Assembly: GCA_964017065.1 (NCBI GenBank)
Contig: OZ024784.1
Location: 4,011,152-4,075,151 of the forward strand
DNA: 64,000 nt
Source of the DNA: Haliclona indistincta
Lineage: Eukaryota; Porifera; Demospongiae; Haplosclerida; Chalinidae
Reading direction: 5' to 3'
This document shows positions 25,456 to 36,201 of the stretch, piece by piece; within the stretch, counting starts at the first letter, position 1, and the number at the start of each line of letters is the position of its first letter. A program made the translations under genes and the position numbers. The notes under the pieces were generated by a model. The model did not search any database and was not told the DNA's origin. It saw only the letters and a list, made by a program, of their open reading frames with translations.

Positions 25456-28400
25456 ATGGCGCTCACAGAAGTGTTTCAAAACGTGTGCTACTATTTAAAA
25501 GACGGATCTCTGAGCAAATCAGGGGAGGTGAGGAAAGATTCAATTGTTACTGCACTGACTATTTGGGTTACACGATCAAAGATAAACCAGTTGCTGAGAA
25601 ATGGCGGTGGAATTCGTGAATTATTCATGAACGAGCTAGTGAGTCACGTGATCACAGACCAACTTCTGGAAGATGAGCCAGGAATGTCATTGAATATGAG
25701 TGACAGTACTGTTGCCGTGCACGTATGTAGAATCGATACTGTTAATTTGAGTTCAATCCTTCTGTAGTCCGATTGGGTGAGATTGTCGTCTCATTGTGGC
25801 ACCCTCCTCTCGTACGTGTTCAGCAACTAATAAGATATTAACACTATATTGACATATCCACCTGTAGATGCACTCCCTTTCTCATGAATAGACTACGATT
25901 GTTCACTAACTTGACAATTTGCTCATCACAGGTAACGTACTAGCTGTAAAGAACAGATATGCAACTATAATTATTGCTATTAAACACACATGCAGCTTTC
26001 TCATACAGACAAACAGAAGCTATGGGCAATGGTGCTATATTATGGAGGGAAGCTTCAAAATCAGTTGAATTCATCCGTTACTCATCTTGTGTGCATGCAA
26101 ACCAAAGGAGTGAGTATATACTGTGATACAGCATAGTAATGCAGTATACACATAATTATTTATACTCTTCTAATAGGCTAAGTATGACCAAGCAACTCAT
26201 CGTGGTATTTCAGTTGTCACAGCTGACTGGATTTTGGACTGCATTGAACACGAGACACTACTACCTACACAAGACTATCATCCCTCTCTCCTGATGTACA
26301 CAGAGGAGCAGGCTGCTTTAGGAGACGAGGAGAATATGGAGCAAGAAAGAGAGAAAGAGGGTGAGATGAACAATGAGAAACAAGATGTTGAGATGGAGAT
26401 GAAAGAACAAGAGGTTGGGATGGAGAAAGATAGAGAACAAGAGGTTGAGATGGAGAAAGATAGAGAACAAGAGGTTGAGATGGAGAAAGATAGAGAACAA
26501 GAGGTTGAGATGGAGAAAGATAGAGAACAAGAGGTTGAGATGGAGAAAGATAAAGAACAAGAGGTTGAGATGGAGAAAGATAGAGAACAAGAGGTTGAGA
26601 TGGAGAAAGATAGAGAACAAGAGGTTGAGATGGAGAAAGATAAAGAACAAGAGGTTGAGATGGAGAAAGATAAAGAACAAGATGTTGAGTTGGAGAAAGA
26701 TGAAGAACAAGAGGTTGAGATGGAGAAAGATAAAGAACAAGAGGTTGAGATGGAGAAAGATAAAGAACTCCAGAAAGATAAAGAACTTTCTCCATCTCAA
26801 CAGATGGAGAAAGATAGAGAACAAGAGGTTGAGATGGAGAAGGATAGAGAACAAGAGGTTGAGATGGAGAAAGATAAAGAACAAGAGGTTGAGATGGAGA
26901 AGGATAGAGAACAAGAGGTTGAGATGGAGAAAGATAAAGAACAAGAGGTTGAGATGGAGAAAGATAAAGAACAAGAGGTTGAGATGGAGAAAGATAAAGA
27001 GCAAGAGGTTGAGATGGAGAAAGATAAAGAACGAGAGCAAGATAAGGTCGATGTGGGACAAGAAGAAAGGCTAAGAGAGGCAGATGAAGAAAAGGAGAAG
27101 CTGGCAGAGATAAAAATAGCGAGGGCAGAGATAAAAATAGCGAGGCAAGAGGAGTGTAACAAAGGTGGCATGACAAATCAGCCAGAACTATTGACAGAAG
27201 ATGAGAATGATCAAAGAAAGGATTTAGTCCTTGAAGAGGCATGTGATGAAGAAGATGGCAAACATCAGCTAGTGGAGGAGATGATCACTGAGGAAAAGGA
27301 AGAAATTAAGCTGGAAGTACTACAAGAAGAGAAACATGATGAGAGCGAATCTGAGACAGCTGTTGTTGATAGAGAACAAGTGAACGATGAAGAGATGACA
27401 GAGATACACTCATGCAAAGCAGAAGAAGAGGAAGAGAGAAAATGCACAAACAATGAAGATAGAACCATTGTTTTAGAAACATGTGATGTTCCGGAGGAGG
27501 TACCCACTCCTACAATTCCTATCCAACTAGAGCTGAGAAGAAAGAGATCACTGTCTGCTGTACAGCTAGTGGATTATGAACAACCAGAGACACCAGTCGA
27601 GAGGAAGAGAGCAAGAAGAGATGACCTGATTGATTTGACTAGTAGAAAAAATGCCCCAAAGATACTGACAGATCTTGTGTTCTGTCTGGTGGACTATCCA
27701 CAACTGATGGACTCTCAGACCATGGAGAAATGGAAGGAGGTAGATAAGAGGTTTTTGTACTGCAATGTTGATACACAATTGTGCAGGTGGTGTCACATTA
27801 TGGCGGCACACTCACACAAAGCTACAATCAACAATGCACTCATCTAGTGGCTCAGCACAAGAAGAACTCTGTGTTTGAAGAGGTAATCACTCCATTAACC
27901 CACCCGTTTGCCCAACAAAAATTATATTTAGCAATTTCTTTCATTGACTGTGTATTGTGTTTCTGTAGGCATTTTCTGATTCAAAATGCATTGCCAGTGC
28001 TCACTGGTTAAATGATGTGCTGGCTGAAAAGAAGATGTTTCCCCCTAAAAATCCCCTTCACTTTCCAATAGCACGGCTGGATAGTCCCCCTGGCTGTGAA
28101 AATCTTGTAAGTTTAATTAGAAAAAGAGAACACGACATGGTGACTACATGCGTTGTTTAATAGACAGTGTCACTTACTAACTACACTGGATCTGAGAGAG
28201 AGTTAGTGAAGGAGATGGCACGAGTAGCAGGCATAGCATATACTGGGTTTCTTAACAAGAACACTACTCATCTTATCTGCAAGAGGTAACTATGTCACAC
28301 ATAATGTGTAGTACTATGATATAGTGTGCTTGTACAGGGCTGGAGGTAGAAAGTATGAGAAGGCATTGGAATGGGGCATTACTATAGTGAATTCAATATT

Positions 28401-29795
28401 TCTTGCTGACATTATACACAGTAAGTGCTCATACTCTTCATATCCCCACATCTATCTTCCTCCTGTTCTCAGATGGTCATGCTCCTGCAGTTTTGTACTC
28501 TAAGCACACCGTTTTAGATACTGAGAATGAATTCTCTGCTAGTTGCTTTGAGGCGTTCAGATTACTGAGTGAGCAATTTAACCCCTTGTTTTCTCTTTCA
28601 GTTAATTTCTATTCTCAGAGCCTTGGCAAACATTTTTGAGCTCTTATTCTTCTGCTCACCCAGAGTGGGTGAACGAGGAAACTGTTCACACCTCATTCAA
28701 AGGGCTTTTTCCTGTGAAACTCTCTGAAAGTCATCACAGTGACGGGATTACTGAACAGTAAGTTCTGTATTGTATGTTATTATAATGAGCATGCACTATG
28801 CTATACACGTAGATCAAAGGAGGACCCGGGAGAAGACACCCATGTACCTTGTGTGCTATTAACAGGACTGAGCTCTTCAGTTGTGAGAAAAATGAAACAA
28901 GTGAGAAAAGTAGTTGTTAGGGTCAGTGTGCCAGCTGTTCTTATCAAGATTCTGCGCTCACTCGGTGGAGAATTCACAACAGACCCAACTAAGTCGACTC
29001 ATCTAGTAGCGCCGAGAGTGAGTGTGAAGTACCTTTCCTTTTGATTTATGGTATAATTATTATAGATCGCTAGAACAGTGAAGTTTCTAAGTGCTATCTC
29101 AGTGTGCAAGTATATTGTTGCTCCAGATTGGCTAGAGAACAGCATGCAAGCTGGGAAGTTTTTAGGTATGCACAGAGCTTAATTAGAACATGTGTACTGT
29201 ACAACACCTTGTTCCTCTACAGCTGAAGATGCCTACATATTGTCTGACCAAGAAGCTGAGAAAATGTTTAAAATGAGTGTTGCCTCATCTCTGAGTCATG
29301 CACAGAACAAGAAATTGCTAGAGGTTAGTGTGAAAATGTCTAATTGACAAGTTTATCACTTGTTGTAGGGTGTGAATGTGTATGCTACTGCAAGTGTTAA
29401 TCCACCACCAGACAGCTTTAGGTTGATAGTGGAATGTGCAGGAGGAAAGGTAGGCTGGGAGGAACCCATTCATATTACAAATACATGCCCATACAGTTAC
29501 TGACTTCTAAACATGAATTGACAACTCAATTTGGCGACAAACTTGAAAAAATGGTAAGAAGAGATTGTACATATTCCACTTTCTCTTTCCTTAGCAACCA
29601 AACAGCAATTTCATTGTCATATCGTCACCAGACGATGTGGCTGCTGGCTTGTGCACTGAATTTTATAATCGCCAAATCAGTGAGCACCTCAATTAACCCT
29701 TTCTCCACTCATTATGGGCTCCCATCATAGCTGTGTACAATGCTGAATTTTTATTGACTGGAGTTTTGCGACAAGAGTTGGACTATTCAAAGTAA
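25456..29795 (+). CDS. PAXIP1: PAXIP1/PTIP: multi-BRCT DNA-damage and histone-methylation adaptor
   Basis: Nineteen exons join in frame (25456-25722, 25768-25811, 25868-25931, 25996-26109, 26177-27739, 27787-27882, 27969-28106, 28164-28285, 28338-28420, 28473-28568, 28619-28757, 28813-28900, 28949-29017, 29066-29165, 29223-29323, 29369-29449, 29497-29553, 29595-29679, 29731-29795) to give 1,123 aa; human PTIP is 1,069. BRCT landmarks match PTIP closely: 'YGGKLQ..THLV', 'VVTADWILDCI', 'CTHLVAQ', 'ASAHWLNDVL', 'AYTGFLNKNTTHLICK', 'ARTVKFLSAISV', 'IVAPDWLENSM' and C-terminal 'NAEFLLTGVL'. PTIP is nuclear; it binds phosphoproteins through its BRCT domains and works with MLL3/4 H3K4 methyltransferases and 53BP1. 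The polyglutamine centre of the vertebrate protein is replaced here by an acidic Glu/Lys/Asp decapeptide array. The stop (TAA, 29793-29795) overlaps a possible GTAAGC donor, so one further short exon is not excluded. Confidence 0.92.
26380..27040 (+). repeat. 30-bp coding minisatellite (EQEVEMEKDR/K decapeptide) in PTIP exon 5
   Basis: About 21 tandem copies of a 30-bp unit (GAGATGGAGAAAGATAGAGA followed by ACAAGAGGTT) with few substitutions, mainly an R/K alternation. Thirty is a multiple of three, so copy-number change keeps the PTIP frame, and it also keeps several other frames on both strands open. A break at 26762-26802 carries a 16-bp inverted fragment of the unit. Confidence 0.95.
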
Positions 29796-30314
29796 GCTGG
29801 TTACTATATCTGTGTCACTGTGTGCAGCCGCTTTCCCACCACATTAAAAACCTCAGAAATTCAATACTTGTGGTAGCTTATGATAAAGTCCTGTTTAGGT
29901 ATTGAACAATGTGTTAAAACACCACTAAAGTCTCATCAATCAATGTGTTCTCTTGTGTTGCTGTGTTTGTACTGTGTGTGTGAGCTTTTGATCACTTTGT
30001 AATCAACTCTGACCACAGTAACCAAATCTCTCTGGAGCAATAAAACAAAGAGTACTCCAAGACTACACTGTTTATACCTGTCACTTTTGAACTTTATTTT
30101 TATATTGTATGTACATTAAACAAACCACTTCTGAACAGTCTAATTTTCTAGACGATCGATTCATCAGATCTGTCGGATATAATGCAGACAGCCTCCATCA
30201 TGGAGGATGCTTTAGTGATTAATAGCCCAGTCACTAATTCACTCACTTGTGCAACCACCTATATTTTTGTCTGGAGTTTGAAAATTTCTTTTTTGCTAAG
30301 ACACTTATAATGCT
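29796..30314. other. Convergent intergenic gap, PTIP / 134-aa gene
   Basis: This 519-bp AT-rich interval lies between two convergent stop codons and should hold both 3' UTRs. An AATAAA-type signal (CAATAAAACA) occurs near 30038-30047 on the plus strand. I see no open frame with homology and no RNA gene. Confidence 0.6.
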
Positions 30315-30820
30315 TTACTTAGTTTCCAGAATTATTGAAGATAGGAAGAGTGAAAGACTTGTCATCACTGCATGTTGCTCATCTTCTGTGAAGACACATA
30401 TACCACAATCACACCAGTAGGATTTCATACCTAATTTGTTACTTGAGTTGCTGAGTGTTCCCATGATTTCCATAAATTTCGTTACATCAGAAATATGCAT
30501 CATATTCTTTTGCATGTCAGAGTCATTTCCTATCAGTGCAGATAACTCTGAAGAAATAAATCACACCTTGCTACTGAGTAAATGTTTAACACTTACCCCT
30601 GACTGCAATGTGCCATAACTCACCACCTTCATCTGGCCATTGCTTCCTTCGATCATTCCATTGCATCAACCATGCTGCTAGAACATGTATAATATCTTGA
30701 ACAACAGGAACTGGTAGTTGCGAGCGACCTATAATAGTTATAGTTATAGAAGAGTATAAATTGTGTTTTTTAACTGTTACTTGGACGAAGCACTTCACTA
30801 AACTGTGTTATTCTATCCAT
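30315..30820 (-). CDS. Unrecognised 134-aa protein
   Basis: Three exons (30820-30781, 30728-30597, 30547-30315) with clean GT-AG introns of 52 and 49 bp join into exactly 135 codons ending in TAA. The product starts MDRITQFSEVLRPSRSQL, has a Trp-rich segment (WLMQWNDRRKQWPDE) and a short Cys pair region (YWCDCGICVF). It has no signal peptide or membrane helix and looks largely helical and soluble. I do not recognise the family. It is convergent with PTIP and divergent from the type II membrane protein gene. The phase-perfect splicing is the main support that it is real; function is unknown. Confidence 0.68.
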
Positions 30821-31051
30821 CTAGTTAAACTAGGGCAGGCACTGAACAATAGCAACCAGCATTCTTGACATTTATGATCACTCAAAACGGTTTAAATGCA
30901 TAATTAGCATAATCCAGTCATCAAGACGATAAATAACGAGAATCCAGAAAATTATTGCATTCCAGATCAGCGCGTCAACTCGCTAAATTTTCCTGCTGAA
31001 GCAACCATGCGCCACGAGCGGTAAGCCAGCTGACAACAACTGCATTGATCC
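30821..31051. promoter_or_regulatory. Divergent intergenic region between the 134-aa gene and the type II membrane protein gene
   Basis: This 231-bp interval between two diverging start codons probably carries both promoters. I saw no strong named element. Confidence 0.45.
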
Positions 31052-32335
31052 ATGGTTTCCTATCGCTATTTGCACTGTAGAAAGACGCGAGTGTTACTCG
31101 CTGTGCTGTTGGGATGTACACTCTTCGCTGTCCTGAACCTGATGGCCGGACAGCCTGCAGAGCAGCAAGCAACCCGACACCATTCGATGCCAGGAGGAAG
31201 ACAACTGCAAATGATGACCATGGACGAATCTAAAGAAGAACTAAACAGTCTCGTGTTGCCGCTTCAGCTTGCTAGACCGCCTGCAAATGCAGAGATAGCT
31301 GCCAGCTACATTGTAGTGGAGACCTTCAGTCGAGCGACAGTGCGACATCATCTCGACGACTTGCTGTTGCTGCAATGCTGGGCAGGAAAGAGGAACATGA
31401 AGATGGTTACTCCCTGGGTGCAGAAATCCGAGCTAGTCACTCCGCTGACCGATTGGCTCCCTCGTGGTGGTCAACTATTGCCAATGGAGACGTTCTATGA
31501 CGTGAACACTTGGAACAAAGAGGCAGAAAGCAGAGGAGCTGCAGAACTATCAGATCTCTCCGACTTCTTTTCTCTAGCACCAAAAGATGTGGCAGTTATT
31601 CACTTTAAACCAACTTGTCATAAATTTGTCAGTAATCAATCATGGACCATAGACTACACACAGTTGAGAGGGAATGGATTCACTATCACCACAGAGCTGT
31701 GCATACCTAGCATCTCACTCACACCTTCAGCTGCACTCGACAAACTATCCAAAATAATGACTACCTTACCTCGCCCAGTCACATTGGTGATGAAAGACTG
31801 GGGAACAATCCCAAGCAGGAAAAGCCACAGCTGCAGCATGTATACCAAAGACCTCACTATCATTCCACCCAGCAAGAGAGTGACAGAAGATGCTAGCAAA
31901 TACATCAACACTCATCTCAGAGGAGGCGGGCACGTTTCTGTGATAGTAGGCGCAACTGCTGCTAGGGTCAAGAGCTTTCCTGCATGTCTCGAGCGCACAC
32001 TCACCACGCTTCATGTGATGCGAGGACGGAATATAACTAGGACGCCATTCCTAACAGTGCAAGATCATGACATCAACAGTTTGCTAAACTTTCACATGTT
32101 TTTTAAAGCAGTGTACCATCGCACTCTAACACTACCTCAGTGGAACAAACAGCTGCAAGCAGCAGGCAGTATAGACAATGCTGAATATAAGGCACTGGTT
32201 CAGCAAGTCGTGTCATGGAGAGGAAGTTGCCTAGTGCTGGCAGGAGGCTCAGATCGATATCTTATACAACATTACCATAATACTGTTAGAGGCAGATATA
32301 GCTGCTTTGCGTCAATAGAACAGTGTTTATCTTGA
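31052..32335 (+). CDS. Type II membrane protein, putative Golgi glycosyltransferase-like, intronless
   Basis: An uninterrupted 427-codon frame. A short basic N-terminus (YRYLHCRKTR) precedes one hydrophobic segment (about residues 13-32, LLAVLLGCTLFAVLNLMAG) and then a soluble domain, which is the classic type II Golgi enzyme layout. Downstream, 'HLRGGGHVSVIVGATAAR' near residue 290 and 'SWRGSCLVLAGGSDRYLIQ' near the C-terminus resemble the arrangement in GDP-fucose O-fucosyltransferase-like GT-B proteins (an HxRGG-type loop and a C-terminal G/D/S nucleotide-sugar loop). I infer this from overall shape and it could be wrong. Several Cys residues and two NxS/T sites (NQS, NIT) fit a luminal domain. 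It has no introns, unlike most neighbours. Confidence 0.72.
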   Translation: MVSYRYLHCRKTRVLLAVLLGCTLFAVLNLMAGQPAEQQATRHHSMPGGRQLQMMTMDESKEELNSLVLPLQLARPPANAEIAASYIVVETFSRATVRHHLDDLLLLQCWAGKRNMKMVTPWVQKSELVTPLTDWLPRGGQLLPMETFYDVNTWNKEAESRGAAELSDLSDFFSLAPKDVAVIHFKPTCHKFVSNQSWTIDYTQLRGNGFTITTELCIPSISLTPSAALDKLSKIMTTLPRPVTLVMKDWGTIPSRKSHSCSMYTKDLTIIPPSKRVTEDASKYINTHLRGGGHVSVIVGATAARVKSFPACLERTLTTLHVMRGRNITRTPFLTVQDHDINSLLNFHMFFKAVYHRTLTLPQWNKQLQAAGSIDNAEYKALVQQVVSWRGSCLVLAGGSDRYLIQHYHNTVRGRYSCFASIEQCLS

Positions 32336-32911
32336 CAATATTTACTCCTCCATTGTATTATACATTGCAACTCATGTGCATAGAGGTAAAGTGATCACAA
32401 ATGTTTATTTTGTTATACTATGGATCATTGAATTCACTAAACTGGTACGTGCAGTAAAGCCGTTCAATTACAAACCTTATTAGTTTCAGCCAAATGTGAT
32501 ATGATCTACAAATATCTTAACTATTCTATAAGTAGTTCATAATTGGTTTACCTTGTTGTCTCCTAAGCAACATAGAGCATAGTGCAGCACTGTGTAGGTT
32601 CAGCAGAGAGAACACTGGACCTGCATGTAAACAGAACCCAAACACACTAATCGTACACTCTACAGGCTTTAGGTGATGACAAATTTTTGAAGACTTCAAA
32701 AGGAAACAAGATACTAGCCACAACAAGTTAACAGTCAATAACCAAATTATTAGTACACAAGCCCTCTACATGCTACATACTGGTTGTTAGTGATGCACAC
32801 ATGCAGGACACTAGAGAGAGAAAGATCAGTTCGAGCCTTCAAACATCAGTGGTCAGAGTCTTGTGTCTTATCTAACGATTGCTGTCAAGATGAAAGTGCT
32901 GTTATAAATTA
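32336..32911. other. Convergent intergenic gap, type II protein / neurochondrin
   Basis: This 576-bp AT-rich interval between convergent stop codons presumably holds the 3' UTRs. Short open frames on the minus strand here have no recognisable domain, and I see nothing else. Confidence 0.5.
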
Positions 32912-35900
32912 TTAACCTTGATCTTTAGAGATGAAACAGGACAGTAGACTTGCCCATTGACTAAGAGATTCTTCCACCTCTTCACCTGTGAATGGAGTGG
33001 GCTCACAAACACACACAGTGAGTCCCATACTACACAGCAGACACAACTGATCCTGTGTAGAGGAGGGAGATGAAAGAGCAATTACAGGGGTCGGAGTACA
33101 AGAGGATGCAGTCAAAGTGAAGTGGGAAAGCCAAATAAGAAAGTGAGTTTAGGTTGTGATGTAAGTGTGAGAGGACATGAACTTTGACTATAACATACTT
33201 TAACTGGTGATAATGCATCCTCTCCAGCCCTAATAAGAGAGTATACAGACAACATACAAAACACAAACCTATACTCACTGATGAGCAAGTGTACTCTGTT
33301 TTGCAAAGTGTTTCACCAGTTGTCTACACAAGCCAGCAGAGATCAAAGCACGTCGAGGTTTATCTTCTGCCAAAAGATGACTAAATCCAGGTAGCAAGAA
33401 GATCAACACATCCTCCTCCTCCTTGCACAGGTTCACTAGGAAAGGAAGCAAGGCGTATACCTCAGAGGAGAGTGCAAGACTGTCCTCAGCCATCCACACT
33501 CCTAGAACACGAACTGCCGCTATCATCAGCAGCTTCTTGTCCTCTCTCACCATCGTTGTCTCCTCCTCTGTTATAGCTTCCTCCTGTTCTGAAGCAGACT
33601 GTAAGAATCGAACCACTACAGAGAATCCATCCATGAGTGTAGTGTGGAGTTGTAGTTGATCTTCCTCCGATAATACTGTACAGAGGGAATAATGTCATAC
33701 ACAAACACTATGCACTTCATTTACAATGTTGAGAATCTTGAGTTGCTTGTGCTAGAAACACTACCACCTGCTCCATGACAGAGAAGCAGCTTGAAAGAAG
33801 AGAGGTGTGAGGGAAGATGGCTGACATTTCCTGACCATTTAGGAGCAAGTGTACCTCCTGTGAAAATAATCAAATACATTACAAAAATCGATTTGTTATG
33901 AGTCTTACCACACAAACAAGATGGGTCAACAAATGAAGAAACCTACACACAAGAAAAGTGAGTTAAGAGAATGGTACAGGAGTGTGTGTACCTGCTCTTT
34001 TCTCTGGAGACTGATGACAACAACATCCACTGAGCCCCGTGCTTCTGACAGATCACCCCAGCTAGTGATAGAGCGGTGTTCCTGTGCAGAGCATCTAAAA
34101 AAATTGTTTTCAACTTCAGACATAACAATTCCCATCTCACTTCACTATGTTCTCATAAGAGTATAGTAGTGTACATTGCCCCTTCATAACTAAATACTAT
34201 ATGCCCTCAACAAAAGCATGTTTACTTATCATGTGAAGCAAAAGATTCCCCTGAAATTCTTCATAATATTTAAGCTGTAGCACTATAACACAAGACTGAC
34301 CTAGTTTACTTTGCAGTATGTCTTGCAGACCAACAGCAATATCAGCCAACCACACTTGTTCTGAATCTTTAGTGGTGTTCTCGCCAACCATTATCATGTC
34401 TTTCAACAACTGACAAATGTCAAACTTCTGTTTATCGTGACGGCATTTGAATTGAGTAGAAAGATACTCCAAAGTAGACGAGAGAGGAGAGAGATTGCTA
34501 GCTATTAATTGAGCATCACACAGGAGTCTTAGTATCACCTCCTTAGACACCTCACAGGAACCATCTGTGCAAGCAGATTAATACTTTGAGATTTAACATG
34601 AGTCGTTGAATACCTTCTGTTTGTAATAACCAATATCGGCAAAGACTACCCAATGTGTCGTATCTCCAGAGGTGTTGCCTTCCCTTCTCAGACGCTGACA
34701 GAAACTGGATACAATGCAGGCAGTCGGCAATGAGAGAGGGAGAGGAAGACCTATAACCAGTCAATAATATAAAACACAGGGCAAATTGCAATGGTTTACT
34801 TTGCAGTGAGTAAGTCAATCAAGGTAGGTACTTTAGAGGTGATCTGAGGATGGAGAGACTGAAGAAAAGACTTGTAAGATCTGATCAAATTCATAAACCT
34901 TGTGCCTGGGGATCTTGGCACAATATTTAGTGCTGTTAAACAACGAAACAGCAGCAGCACTTTGTTGCTTGCACACTCTCATTTTTGCAAGTATAAAGAT
35001 TGCTGCAGACAATCCCATTATACCGTAGAACTGATATTTTTTGAACGAGTTTAAAATGTACAATTCACAAAATATATTAAATGAGAAAAATACAGTATTG
35101 TATTGTACTCACTTAAATTATGAAATTTAGGTTCTGCTAAAATTGACTGAGTGAAATTGTGTTGCTGCGACCTAATTTCAGCCTAATTTGTAGCTGGTGA
35201 TGTGGTCTCTTAGTATAGATGCTACTAAAGTACAGTAACGTACCAGTTCTGTGTCAGTGCAGAAACACACTAGTATAGCCACTGCAACTTGCTGGTATCC
35301 AGCCTTTTCCTCGCCATATTCTAGAGTAGAGACAATGTAGTAGCGATGTCAGAAACCTTATATTTTAGAATATTTTGTCCAAATAAATAATATTGATTAA
35401 GTCACTGAAACAACAGCTACCGCGTCTCCTGTGAACAGCACACACGCTGTTTGATCGGTCACAGGGCAAGTTAACACACTAAAGCTGAATTTTGTTACGG
35501 TTTCTTTGTGAAATCATGCGTTCTAGAATTAATATTTGCATGCACAAAAATTATAGCCAAAAAATCAATACTTTTGAAAATGTACGGTCGCTTCTCAAGC
35601 AGCCACTCTATAGCGCTGATTTAGCCATGCATTCCCGGGACAAGTAAACATGTTATATAAGTTTCTTATTTATTCTATGTAGCAGTAACGCAACATTTTA
35701 AGCTTTGAACTAGTTCTTTCAGTTATTATAGTGAAAACTAATTTTTCTCTGACGTACATTGCTAACTGTAGTGCCTAGCTAGTGATCAAATGAATACCTG
35801 TAACTAAAAGTCTGTTGATAAAAGTGAACCCGATAGTATCAAAAATTCGTCTCCTAGCAGCAGAACCAACGTCTTCATTCCGCATCACCTTAGCCACCTG

Positions 35901-36089
35901 TACAATAATAGCCACGTGGTCAAATAATTACTGATCCCACACAAAACATGTTATTATTAAGTCTATTTACAGTAGCTAGTGATATTTTACCAGCAAGAGT
36001 ACTGCTAGCCTCTCATTATCTGATTTCGCAGAGCGCCATAAACTGAAGCATTTCCTCACGCTAGCTGGTAAATCTTCAGAGCTCGCCAT
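32912..36089 (-). CDS. NCDN: Neurochondrin
   Basis: Twelve exons join in frame (36089-35991, 35897-35798, 35320-35244, 34858-34800, 34750-34614, 34564-34301, 34094-33992, 33942-33909, 33857-33725, 33675-33279, 33229-33199, 33052-32912) to 524 aa. Recognition rests on N-terminal 'RRRIFDTIGFTFINRLL' (human FDAVGFTFPNRLL), 'VAILVCFCTDTEL', 'HPQITSKVPTLIDLL', 'KFDICQLLKDM' and 'VRVLGVWMAED...LLPFLVNL'. Neurochondrin is a cytoplasmic helical-repeat protein involved in neuronal signalling, receptor trafficking and CaMKII regulation in vertebrates; a sponge lacks neurons, so the ancestral role must be more general. The human protein is 729 aa; the sponge form lacks most of the C-terminal third. The 31-bp exon at 33199-33229 is needed to keep the last exon in the frame I chose. 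An alternative direct splice from 33279 to 33052 would end in a different, less plausible frame. Confidence 0.88.
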
Positions 36090-36201
36090 CACTCCAGATT
36101 GGTGTGCGCTATTTAGAAACGCTGACTCAGTGTTTACTTTTTACGGACACGCCTTTTCATTATAGTCGGAGTACTCGAGTCGAAGAAGTCATCCGAGAAT
36201 C
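36090..36201. promoter_or_regulatory. NCDN/TMBIM4 shared divergent promoter
   Basis: Only 112 bp separate the diverging start codons. Visible elements are an inverted CCAAT (ATTGG, about 36098-36102), a perfect AP-1-type TGACTCA (36123-36129) and a GC-type CACGCC (about 36149-36154). Assigning function to them is inference. Confidence 0.55.

Noticed and set aside
26265..27242. Long open frames on the minus strand and in other plus frames across the PTIP minisatellite
   Set aside because: They arise because the 30-bp unit is a multiple of three and lacks stops in several frames; the plus frame linked to BRCT exons by splicing is the real one.
33030..33278. Minus-strand open frame overlapping neurochondrin exon 12 as a longer exon
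   Set aside because: It spans consensus acceptor and donor sites and its translation is low-complexity; the 31-bp exon plus 33052-32912 gives a better NCDN frame.
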